Shown piece by piece: positions 25,661-34,790 of a DNA stretch of 64,000 nucleotides; within the stretch, counting starts at the first letter, position 1; every line of letters starts with the position of its first letter. The stretch is from assembly GCF_000731675.1 (NCBI RefSeq), contig NZ_JMIT01000001.1:2045526-2109525 (forward strand), read 5' to 3'. This stretch comes from Pseudomonas capeferrum. GTDB taxonomy: Bacteria > Pseudomonadota > Gammaproteobacteria > Pseudomonadales > Pseudomonadaceae. The notes under the pieces are model-generated. The model made no database searches. It was not told the DNA's origin and saw only the letters and a list, made by a program, of their open reading frames with translations. Both the position numbers and the translations under genes were made by a program.

Positions 25661-26851
25661 TCAGAAGCTATCGCCGGGCACCCTCACCCAGCCTTCCATC
25701 AGCACGCGAGCACTGCGGCTCATGATTGCCTTGGTCACCGTCCACTCGCCCTTCACCTGACGCGCTTCGGCGCCCACCCGCAAGGTGCCCGAGGGGTGGC
25801 CGAAACGCACGGCACTGCGCTCACCCCCGCCTGCGGCGAGGTTGACCAGCGTGCCCGGAATGGCAGCAGCGGTACCGATGGCCACTGCGGCAGTGCCCAT
25901 CATTGCGTGGTGCAGCTTGCCCATGGACAACGCACGCACCAGCAGGTCGATGTCAGCCGCCGCGACAACCTTGCCACTGGACGCAGTGTAGGTGGTCGGC
26001 GGGGCGACGAAGGCCACTTTCGGTGTGTGCTGACGCCCGGCCGCCTGGTCGACATGCTCAATCAGGCCCATGCGCACGGCGCCATAGGCGCGAAGGGTCT
26101 CGAACCGCAGCAGCGCTTGCGGATCGCCGTTGATCGCGTCCTGCAGCTCGGTACCGGTGTAGCCGATATCGCCCGCATTGATGAAGATGGTCGGGATCCC
26201 TGCATTGATCAGGGTCGCTTTGAAGGTACCAACACCGGGCACTTCCAGGTCGTCCACCAGATTGCCGGTGGGGAACATCGAGCCGCCGTCGCCGTCTTCA
26301 TCAGCAGCCGGGTCGAGGAACTCCAACTGCACCTCGGCGGCCGGAAAGGTCACGCCATCAAGCTCGAAATCGCCCGTTTCCTGAACTTCACCTTCGGTAA
26401 TCGGTACATGGGCAACAATGGTCTTGCCGATGTTGGCCTGCCAGATCCGCACGGTGGCCATGCCGTTGCGCGGCAGGCGCGACGGATCCACCAGGCCGCT
26501 GCTGATGGCGAACGAGCCGACAGCGGCAGACAGGTTGCCGCAGTTACCGCTCCAGTCGACGAAAGCCTTGTCGATGCTGACCTGGCCGAACAGGTAGTCG
26601 ACATCGTGCTCGGGCTTGATGCTGCGCGAAAGGATCACCGTCTTGCTGGTGCTCGAAGTGGCGCCACCCATACCATCGATTTGCTTGCCATAAGGGTCGG
26701 GGCTGCCGATAACCCGCAACAGCAGCGCATCACGGGCTGGGCCCGGGACCTGCGCCTGCTCGGGCAGGTCTTGCAGGCGGAAGAATACGCCCTTGCTGGT
26801 GCCGCCACGGATGTAGGTGGCAGGGATCTTGATTTGTGCTGCATGTGCCAT
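25661..26851 (-). CDS. prpF: 2-methylaconitate cis-trans isomerase
   Basis: This 396-residue PrpF protein has two diaminopimelate-epimerase-like domains. It isomerises the 2-methylaconitate made by AcnD so that the hydratase step can proceed. Motifs are YIRGGTSKGVFF near the N-terminus, VDWSGNCGNLSAAVG with the conserved Cys, and LSMGKLHHAMMGTAAVA. The ATG at 26851 gives the standard length; the 51 codons upstream in the same frame overlap the 3' end of acnD and are not conserved-looking. It sits 59 nt after acnD. Confidence 0.95.
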   Translation of the reverse strand: MAHAAQIKIPATYIRGGTSKGVFFRLQDLPEQAQVPGPARDALLLRVIGSPDPYGKQIDGMGGATSSTSKTVILSRSIKPEHDVDYLFGQVSIDKAFVDWSGNCGNLSAAVGSFAISSGLVDPSRLPRNGMATVRIWQANIGKTIVAHVPITEGEVQETGDFELDGVTFPAAEVQLEFLDPAADEDGDGGSMFPTGNLVDDLEVPGVGTFKATLINAGIPTIFINAGDIGYTGTELQDAINGDPQALLRFETLRAYGAVRMGLIEHVDQAAGRQHTPKVAFVAPPTTYTASSGKVVAAADIDLLVRALSMGKLHHAMMGTAAVAIGTAAAIPGTLVNLAAGGGERSAVRFGHPSGTLRVGAEARQVKGEWTVTKAIMSRSARVLMEGWVRVPGDSF

Positions 26852-26910
26852 TGCTGTGCCGTCCTGTCTGAAATGCAATAACCCTTGGGGCCGCTGCGCG
26901 GCCCCAGCCG

Positions 26911-29499
26911 TCAAGCGGAGGCTTCGAGGAAGTCCTGGGCAAAGCGCTGCAGCACCCCACCCGCCTCGTAGATCGACACTTCCTCGGCAGTATCCAGGCG
27001 GCAAGTCACCGGCACCTCGACCCGCTCACCGTTGCGACGCGTCACCACCAGGGTCAGGGTCGCGCGTGGCGTGCGCTGACCCAGCACATCGTAGGTCTCG
27101 CTGCCATCGAGCGCCAAGGTATTGCGGTCGGTCCCCGGCTTGAACTCCAGCGGCAGCACGCCCATGCCCACCAGGTTGGTACGATGGATCCGCTCGAAGC
27201 CTTCGGCAACGATCGCCTCGACCCCGGCCAGGCGCACGCCCTTGGCCGCCCAGTCACGCGACGAACCCTGACCGTAGTCGGCACCAGCAACAATGATCAG
27301 CGGCTGCTTGCGCTCCATGTAGGTTTCGATCGCCTCCCACATGCGGGTCACCTTGCCTTCAGGCTCCAGACGCGTCAGCGAGCCTTGCTTCACGCTGCCA
27401 TCTTCCTTGCGCACCATTTCGTTGAACAGCTTGGGGTTGGCGAAGGTGGCGCGCTGCGCAGTCAGGTGGTCGCCACGGTGAGTGGCGTAGGAGTTGAAGT
27501 CCTCTTCCGGCAGGCCCATCTTCGCCAGGTATTCACCCGCCGCACTGTCCAGCATGATGGCGTTGGACGGCGACAAGTGATCGGTGGTGATGTTGTCCGG
27601 CAGCACCGCCAACGGGCGCATGCCACGCAGGCTGCGCTCACCGGCCAGGGCACCTTCCCAGTACGGCGGACGGCGGATGTAGGTGCTCATCGGGCGCCAC
27701 TCATACAGCGGCGCAACCTTCGGCCCGCGGTCCTCCTCGATGGCGAACATCGGGATGTAGACCTTGCGGAACTGCTCCGGCTTGACCGCCGCACGCACCA
27801 CGGCATCGATCTCTTCATCGCTCGGCCAGATATCCTTGAGGCGGATTTCCTCGCCGTCCACCACCCCCAGCACGTCTTTTTCGATGTCGAAGCGGATAGT
27901 ACCGGCGATGGCATAGGCCACCACGAGCGGCGGCGAGGCCAGGAAGGCCTGCTTGGCGTAAGGGTGGATGCGCCCGTCGAAGTTGCGGTTGCCCGACAGC
28001 ACGGCAGTGGCATACAGGTCGCGGTCGACGATCTCCTGCTGAATCACCGGGTCCAATGCACCGGACATGCCGTTGCAGGTGGTGCAGGCGAAAGCGACGA
28101 TGCCAAAGCCCATCTGCTCCAGCTCTTTCTCCAGCCCCGCTTCTTCCAGGTACAGCTGCACCGCCTTGGAGCCTGGCGCCAGCGAGGACTTGACCCAAGG
28201 TTTGCGCGCCAGGCCGAGCTTGTTGGCATTGCGTGCCAGAAGGCCTGCGGCTATCACGTTGCGCGGGTTGCTGGTGTTGGTGCAACTGGTGATGGCGGCG
28301 ATGATGACCGCGCCGTCCGGCATTTGCCCCGGCACTTCCTCCCAGGCCCCGGCGATGCCCTTGGCCGCCAGCTCGCTGGTGGCAACGCGGGCGTGCGGGT
28401 TGGACGGGCCGGCCATGTTGCGCACCACGCTCGACAGGTCGAAGCTCAGGGTGCGCTCGTAGACGGCGCCGCCCAGGCTGTCGGCCCACAGGCCGGTGGC
28501 CTTGGCGTAGGTTTCTACCAGCTTGACCTGCTGATCCTCGCGACCGGTCAGCTTCAGGTAGTCGATGGTCTGCTGGTCGATGGCGAACATCGCTGCAGTG
28601 GCGCCATATTCCGGGGCCATGTTGGAGATGGTCGCACGGTCGCCCAGGGTCAGGGCACGGGCGCCCTCGCCGTGGAACTCCAGATAGGCACCGACGACTT
28701 TCTGTTTACGCAGGAATTCGGTCAGGGCCAGCACCAGGTCGGTGGCGGTGATGTTCGGCGCCAGCTTGCCGGTCAGCTCGACGCCGACGATTTCCGGCAG
28801 GCGCATCCACGAGGCACGGCCGAGCATCACGTTCTCGGCTTCCAGGCCGCCGACACCGATGGCGATCACGCCCAGGGCGTCGACATGCGGGGTGTGGCTG
28901 TCGGTGCCGACACAGGTGTCCGGGTAGGCCACGCCGCGGTCGCTGTGGATCACCGGCGACATCTTCTCCAGGTTGATCTGGTGCATGATGCCGTTGCCCG
29001 GCTGGATCACATCGACGTTCTTGAACGCCTTCTTGGTCCAGTTGATGAAATGGAAACGGTCTTCGTTGCGGCGGTCTTCGATGGCGCGGTTTTTCTCGAA
29101 AGCCTGCGGGTCGAAACCACCACACTCGACGGCCAAGGAGTGGTCGACGATCAGTTGCACCGGCACCACCGGGTTGACCTGAGCCGGGTCACCACCTTTG
29201 TCGGCAATGGCGTCACGCAGGCCGGCCAGGTCGACCAGGGCAGTCTGGCCGAGGATGTCGTGGCACACCACACGGGCCGGGAACCAGGGGAAGTCAAGAT
29301 CGCGCTTGCGCTCGATCAACTGAGTCAGGGAGGCGTCGAGGGTGCTCGGGTCGCAGCGGCGCACCAGGTTTTCGGCGAGTACGCGGGAGGTGTACGGCAG
29401 GCCGTCGTAGGCGCCGGGCTTGATCGCCTCGACCGCCGCGCGGGCATCGAAGTAGTCCAGGTCGGTGCCTGGCAGATTCTTGCGGTATGCGGTGTTCAT
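26911..29499 (-). CDS. acnD: Fe/S-dependent 2-methylisocitrate dehydratase AcnD
   Basis: This 862-residue aconitase-family enzyme, together with PrpF, replaces PrpD in the methylcitrate cycle. Cluster cysteines are in AACTTCNGM-type sequence (FACTTCNGMSG) and ITSCTNTSNP. Other aconitase signatures are VGTDSHTPHVDALGVIAIGVGG and GADYGQGSSRDWAAKG. The ATG at 29499 (MNTAYRKNLPGTDLDYFD) is the family start. It lies between prpC and prpF in the conserved order prpB-prpC-acnD-prpF. Confidence 0.95.
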   Translation of the reverse strand: MNTAYRKNLPGTDLDYFDARAAVEAIKPGAYDGLPYTSRVLAENLVRRCDPSTLDASLTQLIERKRDLDFPWFPARVVCHDILGQTALVDLAGLRDAIADKGGDPAQVNPVVPVQLIVDHSLAVECGGFDPQAFEKNRAIEDRRNEDRFHFINWTKKAFKNVDVIQPGNGIMHQINLEKMSPVIHSDRGVAYPDTCVGTDSHTPHVDALGVIAIGVGGLEAENVMLGRASWMRLPEIVGVELTGKLAPNITATDLVLALTEFLRKQKVVGAYLEFHGEGARALTLGDRATISNMAPEYGATAAMFAIDQQTIDYLKLTGREDQQVKLVETYAKATGLWADSLGGAVYERTLSFDLSSVVRNMAGPSNPHARVATSELAAKGIAGAWEEVPGQMPDGAVIIAAITSCTNTSNPRNVIAAGLLARNANKLGLARKPWVKSSLAPGSKAVQLYLEEAGLEKELEQMGFGIVAFACTTCNGMSGALDPVIQQEIVDRDLYATAVLSGNRNFDGRIHPYAKQAFLASPPLVVAYAIAGTIRFDIEKDVLGVVDGEEIRLKDIWPSDEEIDAVVRAAVKPEQFRKVYIPMFAIEEDRGPKVAPLYEWRPMSTYIRRPPYWEGALAGERSLRGMRPLAVLPDNITTDHLSPSNAIMLDSAAGEYLAKMGLPEEDFNSYATHRGDHLTAQRATFANPKLFNEMVRKEDGSVKQGSLTRLEPEGKVTRMWEAIETYMERKQPLIIVAGADYGQGSSRDWAAKGVRLAGVEAIVAEGFERIHRTNLVGMGVLPLEFKPGTDRNTLALDGSETYDVLGQRTPRATLTLVVTRRNGERVEVPVTCRLDTAEEVSIYEAGGVLQRFAQDFLEASA

Positions 29500-29576
29500 A
29501 TAGTTATCAGGCTCGGTCACGGTAGTCGGTAGGTCTGGCCGGCGGGGCTGCGTTACAGCCCGCAACGGCCTTCAAC

Positions 29577-30704
29577 TCAACGCTGTTCGATCGGCACGAA
29601 CTGACGCTGTTCGACGCCGACATACTCGGCGCTCGGGCGGATGATGCGGTTGTTGGCACGCTGCTCGAAGACATGCGCCGCCCAGCCGGTCAGGCGCGAG
29701 CAAACGAAGATCGGGGTAAACAGCTTGGTCGGGATGCCCATGAAGTGGTACGCCGACGCGTGGTAGAAGTCAGCATTGGGGAACAGGCGTTTCTGCTCCC
29801 ACATGGTCTTGTCGATGGCTTCGGAAACCGGGTACAGCACCTTGTCGCCGACCTCGTCGGCCAACTGCTTCGACCAGCCCTTGATCACCTCGTTGCGCGG
29901 GTCGGACTCTTTGTAGATGGCATGGCCGAAGCCCATGATCTTGTCCTTGCGCTCCAGCATCCTCAGCAGTTCGGCCGTCGCGTCCTGCGGGCTCTGGAAG
30001 CGCTCGATCAGCTCCATCGCCGCTTCGTTGGCACCGCCATGCAGTGGGCCGCGCAGCGAGCCAATGGCAGCGGTGATGCAGGAGTACAGGTCGGACAGGG
30101 TGGAAGCGCACACGCGCGCGGTGAAGGTCGATGCGTTGAACTCGTGCTCGGCGTAGAGGATCAGCGACACGTTCATCACTTTGACGTGCAATTCGCTGGG
30201 CTTCTTGCCGTGCAGCAGGTGCAGGAAATGCCCGCCCAGGGTGTCTTCATCGCTGGTGCAATCGATGCGCACGCCATGGTGGGTGAAGCGGTACCAGTAG
30301 CACATGACCGCCGGGAACAGCGCCAGCAGGCGGTCGGTCTTGTCGTGCTGAGCGTCGAAGGTCAGTTCCGGCTCCAGGGTACCCAGCAGCGAACAGCCAG
30401 TGCGCATCACGTCCATCGGGTGGGCGTCGCGCGGGATGCGCTCGAGCACTTCCTTGAGGGCTTGCGGCAGGTCACGCAGGCCCTTGAGCTTGTGCTTGTA
30501 CTCGGCCAGCTCGGCGCTGCTTGGCAGTTCGCCGTACAACAGCAGATAGGCCACTTCCTCGAACTCGGCACCGGCCGCCAGGTCACGGACATCGTAGCCG
30601 CGGTAAGTCAGGCCGGCACCGGCCTGGCCAACGGTCGACAACGCGGTCTGGCCGGCCACCTGGCCACGCAGGCCTGCGCCACTGAGTACTTTTGCTTCGG
30701 CCAT
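29577..30704 (-). CDS. prpC: 2-methylcitrate synthase
   Basis: This 375-residue citrate-synthase-family enzyme condenses propionyl-CoA with oxaloacetate to 2-methylcitrate. It shows RGYDVRDLA near the N-terminus, GPLHGGANEAAMELI, MGFGHAIYKESDPRNEVIKGW with the active-site His, and a C-terminal RPSAEYVG. GAAAGGAGAAAC precedes the ATG. It follows prpB after about 110 nt, which contain a REP element, and precedes acnD by 77 nt. Confidence 0.96.
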   Translation of the reverse strand: MAEAKVLSGAGLRGQVAGQTALSTVGQAGAGLTYRGYDVRDLAAGAEFEEVAYLLLYGELPSSAELAEYKHKLKGLRDLPQALKEVLERIPRDAHPMDVMRTGCSLLGTLEPELTFDAQHDKTDRLLALFPAVMCYWYRFTHHGVRIDCTSDEDTLGGHFLHLLHGKKPSELHVKVMNVSLILYAEHEFNASTFTARVCASTLSDLYSCITAAIGSLRGPLHGGANEAAMELIERFQSPQDATAELLRMLERKDKIMGFGHAIYKESDPRNEVIKGWSKQLADEVGDKVLYPVSEAIDKTMWEQKRLFPNADFYHASAYHFMGIPTKLFTPIFVCSRLTGWAAHVFEQRANNRIIRPSAEYVGVEQRQFVPIEQR

Positions 30705-30765
30705 GGTGTTTCTCCTTTCTTGAATTTGTTATGGATTGCTTTCTGGCTAATTCGGCGTGCCTGGG

Positions 30766-30799
30766 CCGGCCTCTTCGCGGCTAAACCCGCTGCCAAAGG
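30766..30799 (+). repeat. P. putida-type REP element between prpB and prpC
   Basis: CCGGCCTCTTCGCGG followed by CTAAACCCGCTGCCAAAGG matches the 35-bp P. putida REP with a few changes. It lies inside the prp operon, in the prpB-prpC spacer, where it could form an mRNA hairpin and set different stabilities for the two sides. Confidence 0.75.
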
Positions 30800-30815
30800 T
30801 GGCCGGCACCCTCAC

Positions 30816-31706
30816 TTACCCTTTCTTCTGCGCAAACAACGCATCGAGGCTCTGCTCGAAGGCGTGATAACCAATGGCATCGTAGAGCTCCATGCGGGTT
30901 TGCATGGTATCGATCACGTTCTTCTGGGTGCCGTCGCGACGCAGCGCGGTGTACACATTTTCGGCCGCCTTGTTCATGGCCCGGAAGGCCGACAGCGGGT
31001 ACAGCACCAGCGACACGTCGACCGACGCCAGCTCTTCGGTGGTGTACAGCGGCGTGGCACCGAATTCGGTGATGTTGGCCAGAATCGGCGCCTTCACACG
31101 GTCAGCGAAGGTCTTGTACATCGAAAGCTCGGTGATGGCCTCCGGAAAGATCATGTCGGCGCCCGCCTCGACGCAGGCAGCGGCGCGGTCCAGGGCAGCG
31201 TTCAGGCCTTCGACGGCCAGGGCGTCGGTACGCGCCATGATCACGAAGCTGTCATCGGTACGCGCATCGACGGCGGCCTTGATCCGGTCGACCATCTCCT
31301 GCTGGGTGACGATTTCCTTGTTCGGGCGATGGCCGCAGCGCTTGGCACCGACCTGGTCCTCGATATGGATGGCGGCAGCGCCGAACTTGCACATCGAACG
31401 CACCGTACGTGCCACGTTGAACGCCGAGGCGCCAAAACCGGTATCGACATCCACCAGCAGCGGCAGGTCGCAGACATCGGTGATGCGGCGCACGTCGGTG
31501 AGCACATCGTCCAGGCCACTGATACCCAGGTCCGGCAGGCCGAGCGAGCCGGCAGCAACACCGCCACCGGACAGGTAGATGGCCTTGAAACCGGCGCGCT
31601 TGGCCAGCAGGGCATGGTTGGCGTTGATCGCGCCGACCACCTGCAAGGGATGTTCGGCGGCAACCGCGTCGCGGAAACGTTGGCCGGGCGTGCTCTTCAC
31701 AGTCAT
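30816..31706 (-). CDS. prpB: Methylisocitrate lyase
   Basis: This 296-residue enzyme of the isocitrate-lyase/PEP-mutase superfamily cleaves 2-methylisocitrate to pyruvate and succinate, the last step of the methylcitrate cycle. Signature sequences are [28 protein letters not shown] (metal-binding Asp) and the active-site loop [12 protein letters not shown]. Its start overlaps the end of the GntR gene by 4 nt (ATGA), so regulator and enzyme are translationally coupled. Confidence 0.96.
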   Translation of the reverse strand: MTVKSTPGQRFRDAVAAEHPLQVVGAINANHALLAKRAGFKAIYLSGGGVAAGSLGLPDLGISGLDDVLTDVRRITDVCDLPLLVDVDTGFGASAFNVARTVRSMCKFGAAAIHIEDQVGAKRCGHRPNKEIVTQQEMVDRIKAAVDARTDDSFVIMARTDALAVEGLNAALDRAAACVEAGADMIFPEAITELSMYKTFADRVKAPILANITEFGATPLYTTEELASVDVSLVLYPLSAFRAMNKAAENVYTALRRDGTQKNVIDTMQTRMELYDAIGYHAFEQSLDALFAQKKG

Positions 31707-32419
31707 GAATCACCTCGTGGGCTGTTGTCGTTGGCGTCCAGGTAGTGACGCTCGATGTTGCGTTTGGACGCACCGATGTGGCGGCGCATCAGGAGTTCGG
31801 CCAGTTCACCGTCACGGTCGGCGATGGCATCGAGGATCCGGTGGTGCTCGGCAAACGCCTGGCGCGGCCGATTGGGCGTGGCGGAGAACTGGATGCGGTA
31901 CATGCGCACCAGTTGGTACAGCTCGCCGCAGAGCATCTTGACCAGGGTCTGGTTGCCGCTGCCCTGGATGATCCGGTAATGGAAGTCGTAGTCGCCTTCC
32001 TGCTGGTAGTAGCCGACACCGGCCTGGAACGCCGCATCGCGTTCATGGGTGTCAAGCACCCGGCGCAGCTCGTCGATATCGGCCTGGCTCATGCGCTCGG
32101 CGGCCAGGCGGCAGGCCATGCCTTCGAGCGATTCGCGGATTTCGTACAGCTCGATCAGCTCGGCGTGGTTGAGCGACACCACCCGCGCCCCGACATGCGG
32201 CACGCGCACCAGCAGGCGCTGGCCTTCGAGCCGGTGGATGGCTTCGCGCAGCGGCCCGCGGCTGATGCCGTAGGTACGCGCCAGCTCCGGCTCGGAGATC
32301 TTGCTGCCCGGGGCGATCTCGCCCTTGACGATGGCCGCCTGGATTCGCCGAAAGACGTTTTCGGACAAGGTTTCCGTTTCGTCTGCCAACGCGGGACTGG
32401 AAGTAGAAAGGTCCAGCAT
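31703..32419 (-). CDS. GntR-family (FadR/FCD) regulator of the prp cluster
   Basis: This 238-residue regulator has an N-terminal winged helix-turn-helix ([49 protein letters not shown]; about 18-85). A helical FCD effector domain with likely metal/ligand histidines follows (about 95-225; [35 protein letters not shown]). It is the first gene of the prp operon and overlaps prpB by 4 nt. Two TGTCGACA palindromes flank its promoter, suggesting autorepression relieved by a methylcitrate-cycle intermediate, as known for related prp regulators. Confidence 0.93.
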   Translation of the reverse strand: MLDLSTSSPALADETETLSENVFRRIQAAIVKGEIAPGSKISEPELARTYGISRGPLREAIHRLEGQRLLVRVPHVGARVVSLNHAELIELYEIRESLEGMACRLAAERMSQADIDELRRVLDTHERDAAFQAGVGYYQQEGDYDFHYRIIQGSGNQTLVKMLCGELYQLVRMYRIQFSATPNRPRQAFAEHHRILDAIADRDGELAELLMRRHIGASKRNIERHYLDANDNSPRGDS

Positions 32420-32430
32420 ATTGTCGACAC
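32420..32430. promoter_or_regulatory. Candidate GntR operator, proximal
   Basis: ATTGTCGACAC contains the palindrome TGTCGACA and lies directly before the gntR start codon at 32419, between the promoter and the gene. It shares its core with the distal site at 32493-32504 and fits the TNGTNNNACNA pattern of FadR-type GntR proteins. Confidence 0.6.
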
Positions 32431-32450
32431 CCTGATAATCACATGGCCAG

Positions 32451-32479
32451 AAATTAGCTAATTAAGCGCTATCAGTCAA
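32451..32479 (-). promoter_or_regulatory. Sigma-70 promoter of the gntR-prp operon
   Basis: On the minus strand TTGACT (32474-32479), a 17-nt spacer and TAATTT (32451-32456) form a good sigma-70 promoter. A palindrome lies upstream of the -35 and another downstream of the -10, so bound regulator could bracket RNA polymerase. Confidence 0.65.
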
Positions 32480-32492
32480 AGACAAAATCAAC

Positions 32493-32504
32493 ATTGTCGA
32501 CAAT
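32493..32504. promoter_or_regulatory. Candidate GntR operator, distal
   Basis: ATTGTCGACAAT is a perfect 12-bp palindrome 13 nt upstream of the -35 box of the prp promoter. It shares the core with the site at 32420-32430, about 73 bp away centre to centre (about seven helical turns). Confidence 0.65.
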
Positions 32505-32712
32505 CGTCTAAGAACGAACTAACCCTGCCCAGCCGCTGTCAGATCGCGACGCGCTGGCGTCAAGACGTCGGCGTGATAGAATGCCGCGCCTCCGACGGAG
32601 TATGGATAGCGTGTCTGTCATCTATTCATGTTGTTGACAGATGAACGAGGAAGCTTGCGCAGTCGTTGCCAGTCGCCTTGCCCCGAACCCTGCACAGTAC
32701 CGCGCCAGGACT

Positions 32713-33249
32713 ATGAGACTTACACCCGTTTTATTGCTGCTATGCCTCACCCTGCTGCCGGCCATCGGCCAAGCGGCGGGCAAGACCGTGTACGGTCTCA
32801 ACGAATACGCACAGTTGGGCGACCTTGACCTGGAAGTGGCCGCCAAGCTCGACACCGGCGCCAAGACCGCCTCGCTCAGTGCCCGAGACATCAAGCGCTT
32901 CAAGCGCAACGGCGAGAGCTGGGTACGCTTCTACCTGGCCATCGATGCCGCCCACTCGCACCCGATCGAGCGCCCCCTTGCGCGTGTCAGCAAGATCAAG
33001 CGACGAGCAGGCGACTACGATGCCGAATCGGGCAAGGCCTATACCGCGCGCCCGGTCATCGAACTCGAAATCTGCATGGGCCAGGCCCTGCGCACCATCG
33101 AAGTCAACCTCACCGACCGCAGCGCGTTCCAGTTCCCGCTGCTGATCGGCTCCGAGGCGCTCAAGCACTTCGACGCGCTGGTCGACCCAAGCCTTAAATA
33201 CGCGGCCGGCAAACCTGCCTGTGCCACCGACGCTCCCAAAGCAGAGTAA
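32713..33249 (+). CDS. Retropepsin-like aspartic protease (annotated family: ATP-dependent zinc protease)
   Basis: This 178-residue exported protein has a signal peptide (MRLTPVLLLLCLTLLPAIGQA) and a PF05618-type domain with a retropepsin fold. The motif AKLDTGAKTASL carries the catalytic-type Asp47 in D-T-G-A. Further conserved stretches are RRAGDYDAESGKAYTARPVIEL and FPLLIGSEAL. The older database name zinc protease is misleading, because no zinc motif is visible. Retropepsins act as dimers. The ATG at 32713 follows AGGA. It is first in a tight operon with a membrane transglutaminase-like protein and an ATP-grasp protein, which suggests a shared envelope function. Confidence 0.87.
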   Translation: MRLTPVLLLLCLTLLPAIGQAAGKTVYGLNEYAQLGDLDLEVAAKLDTGAKTASLSARDIKRFKRNGESWVRFYLAIDAAHSHPIERPLARVSKIKRRAGDYDAESGKAYTARPVIELEICMGQALRTIEVNLTDRSAFQFPLLIGSEALKHFDALVDPSLKYAAGKPACATDAPKAE

Positions 33250-33254
33250 TCCCG

Positions 33255-34790
33255 ATGCGCTCTCTTACCCTCCATCTGAAAGTCCTGATCACCGTGCTGG
33301 TGTTGCTGGGCGTGGCGGTCACGGCTTATCAGATCTTCTTCCTCGGCATCCCGGTGACCGAGGATGAAACCGACGATCTGTGGAACATCGACGCCAAGGT
33401 CGAGTTCGTGGCCAGCACCAAAGACCCGGTCAAGGTGCAGATGTTCGTGCCGCCGCTGAACCGCGACTACGTCAGCCTCAACGAGAGCTTCATCTCCAAC
33501 AACTACGGGGTGAGCGTCAACCGTGCCGACGGCAACCGCAAGGTGACCTGGTCGGCACGCCGCGCCAGCGGCAACCAGACCCTCTACTATCGCCTGGTGC
33601 TGACCAAGCGCTACAGCAACGAGAAGACCACCGTCAAAGGCCCGACCTTCCGTGACAGCCTGGCTGTCGAAGGCCCCGAAAAAATCGCCGCCGAAGCCCT
33701 GATGGCGCCGATCCGCCAGCATTCGGCCGACGTCGAGACCTTCGTCAGCGAGACCATCAAGCGGGTCAACAATCTCAACGACGACAACGTCAAGCTGCTG
33801 CTGGCCGGCGACACCTCGGCCATGAAAAAAGCCCAGATCATCGACCTGCTGCTGTCCATTGCCCACGTGCCGATGGAAAAGGTCCACACCATCCGCCTGG
33901 TCGCCGACACCCCGCAGACCCCGGAGCTGTGGCTGCGCAGCTTCAACGGCAACGACTGGCTGTACTTCAACCCGGACACCGGCGAGCAGGGCCTGCCCAG
34001 CGACCGCCTGCTGTGGTGGACCGGTGACGACAACCTGATCAGCGTCGATGGCGGCAAGAAAGCCAACGTCACCTTCAGCATGAACAACAGCGAGATGAAC
34101 GCCATCCGCCTGGCCAAGCTGACCGACGAGAACACCGACGCCGACTTCCTCGAATACTCGCTGTACAGCCTGCCGCTGCAGACCCAGCAGACCTTCATGA
34201 TCATGGTGATGATCCCGATCGGCGTGCTGGTGATTCTGGTCCTGCGCAACCTGATCGGCCTGCAGACCCTGGGTACCTTCACCCCGGTACTGATCGCCCT
34301 GGCCTTCCGTGAAACCCAGTTGGGCTTCGGCATCGTGCTGTTCACGGTGATCACGGCACTGGGCCTGTCACTGCGCTCGTACCTCGAACACCTCAAGCTA
34401 CAGATGCTGCCACGCCTGTCGGTGGTGCTGACCTTCGTGGTGGTGTTGATCGCCGCTATCAGCCTGTTCAGTCACAAGCTGGGCCTGGAGCGCGGGCTGT
34501 CGGTGGCGCTGTTCCCGATGGTGATTCTGACCATGACCATCGAACGTCTGTCGATCACCTGGGAAGAGCGCGGCGGCGGCCATGCCATGAAAGTGGCCAT
34601 CGGCACCCTGTTCGCAGCCTCCGTGGCGCACCTGTTGATGATGGTGCCGGAGCTGGTGTACTTCGTCTTCACCTTCCCGGCGGTGCTGCTGATCCTGGTG
34701 GGCTTCATGCTGGCGATGGGCCGCTACCGCGGCTACCGCCTGACCGAGCTCGTTCGCTTCAAAGCGTTCCTGAAGAAGGCTGACGCCTGA
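33255..34790 (+). CDS. Inactive transglutaminase fused to seven-helix membrane domain
   Basis: This 511-residue membrane protein has one N-terminal helix (about 9-27) and a large periplasmic part (about 28-310) that includes a transglutaminase-like region (LLLSIAHVPMEKVHTIRLV, WLRSFNGNDWLYFNPDTGEQG) lacking the Cys of active enzymes. Six further helices lie at about 312-500 (QQTFMIMVMIPIGVLVILVLRNLIG onward). This is the inactive-transglutaminase/7TM family always found next to an ATP-grasp protein. It begins 5 nt after the retropepsin stop and overlaps the next gene by 1 nt. It may sense a periplasmic ligand and pass a signal inward. Confidence 0.85.
   Translation: MRSLTLHLKVLITVLVLLGVAVTAYQIFFLGIPVTEDETDDLWNIDAKVEFVASTKDPVKVQMFVPPLNRDYVSLNESFISNNYGVSVNRADGNRKVTWSARRASGNQTLYYRLVLTKRYSNEKTTVKGPTFRDSLAVEGPEKIAAEALMAPIRQHSADVETFVSETIKRVNNLNDDNVKLLLAGDTSAMKKAQIIDLLLSIAHVPMEKVHTIRLVADTPQTPELWLRSFNGNDWLYFNPDTGEQGLPSDRLLWWTGDDNLISVDGGKKANVTFSMNNSEMNAIRLAKLTDENTDADFLEYSLYSLPLQTQQTFMIMVMIPIGVLVILVLRNLIGLQTLGTFTPVLIALAFRETQLGFGIVLFTVITALGLSLRSYLEHLKLQMLPRLSVVLTFVVVLIAAISLFSHKLGLERGLSVALFPMVILTMTIERLSITWEERGGGHAMKVAIGTLFAASVAHLLMMVPELVYFVFTFPAVLLILVGFMLAMGRYRGYRLTELVRFKAFLKKADA

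Noticed and set aside
27184..29532. 782-codon plus-strand frame opposite acnD
   Set aside because: Antisense shadow of a clear aconitase-family gene in GC-rich DNA, with no domain and no ribosome site.
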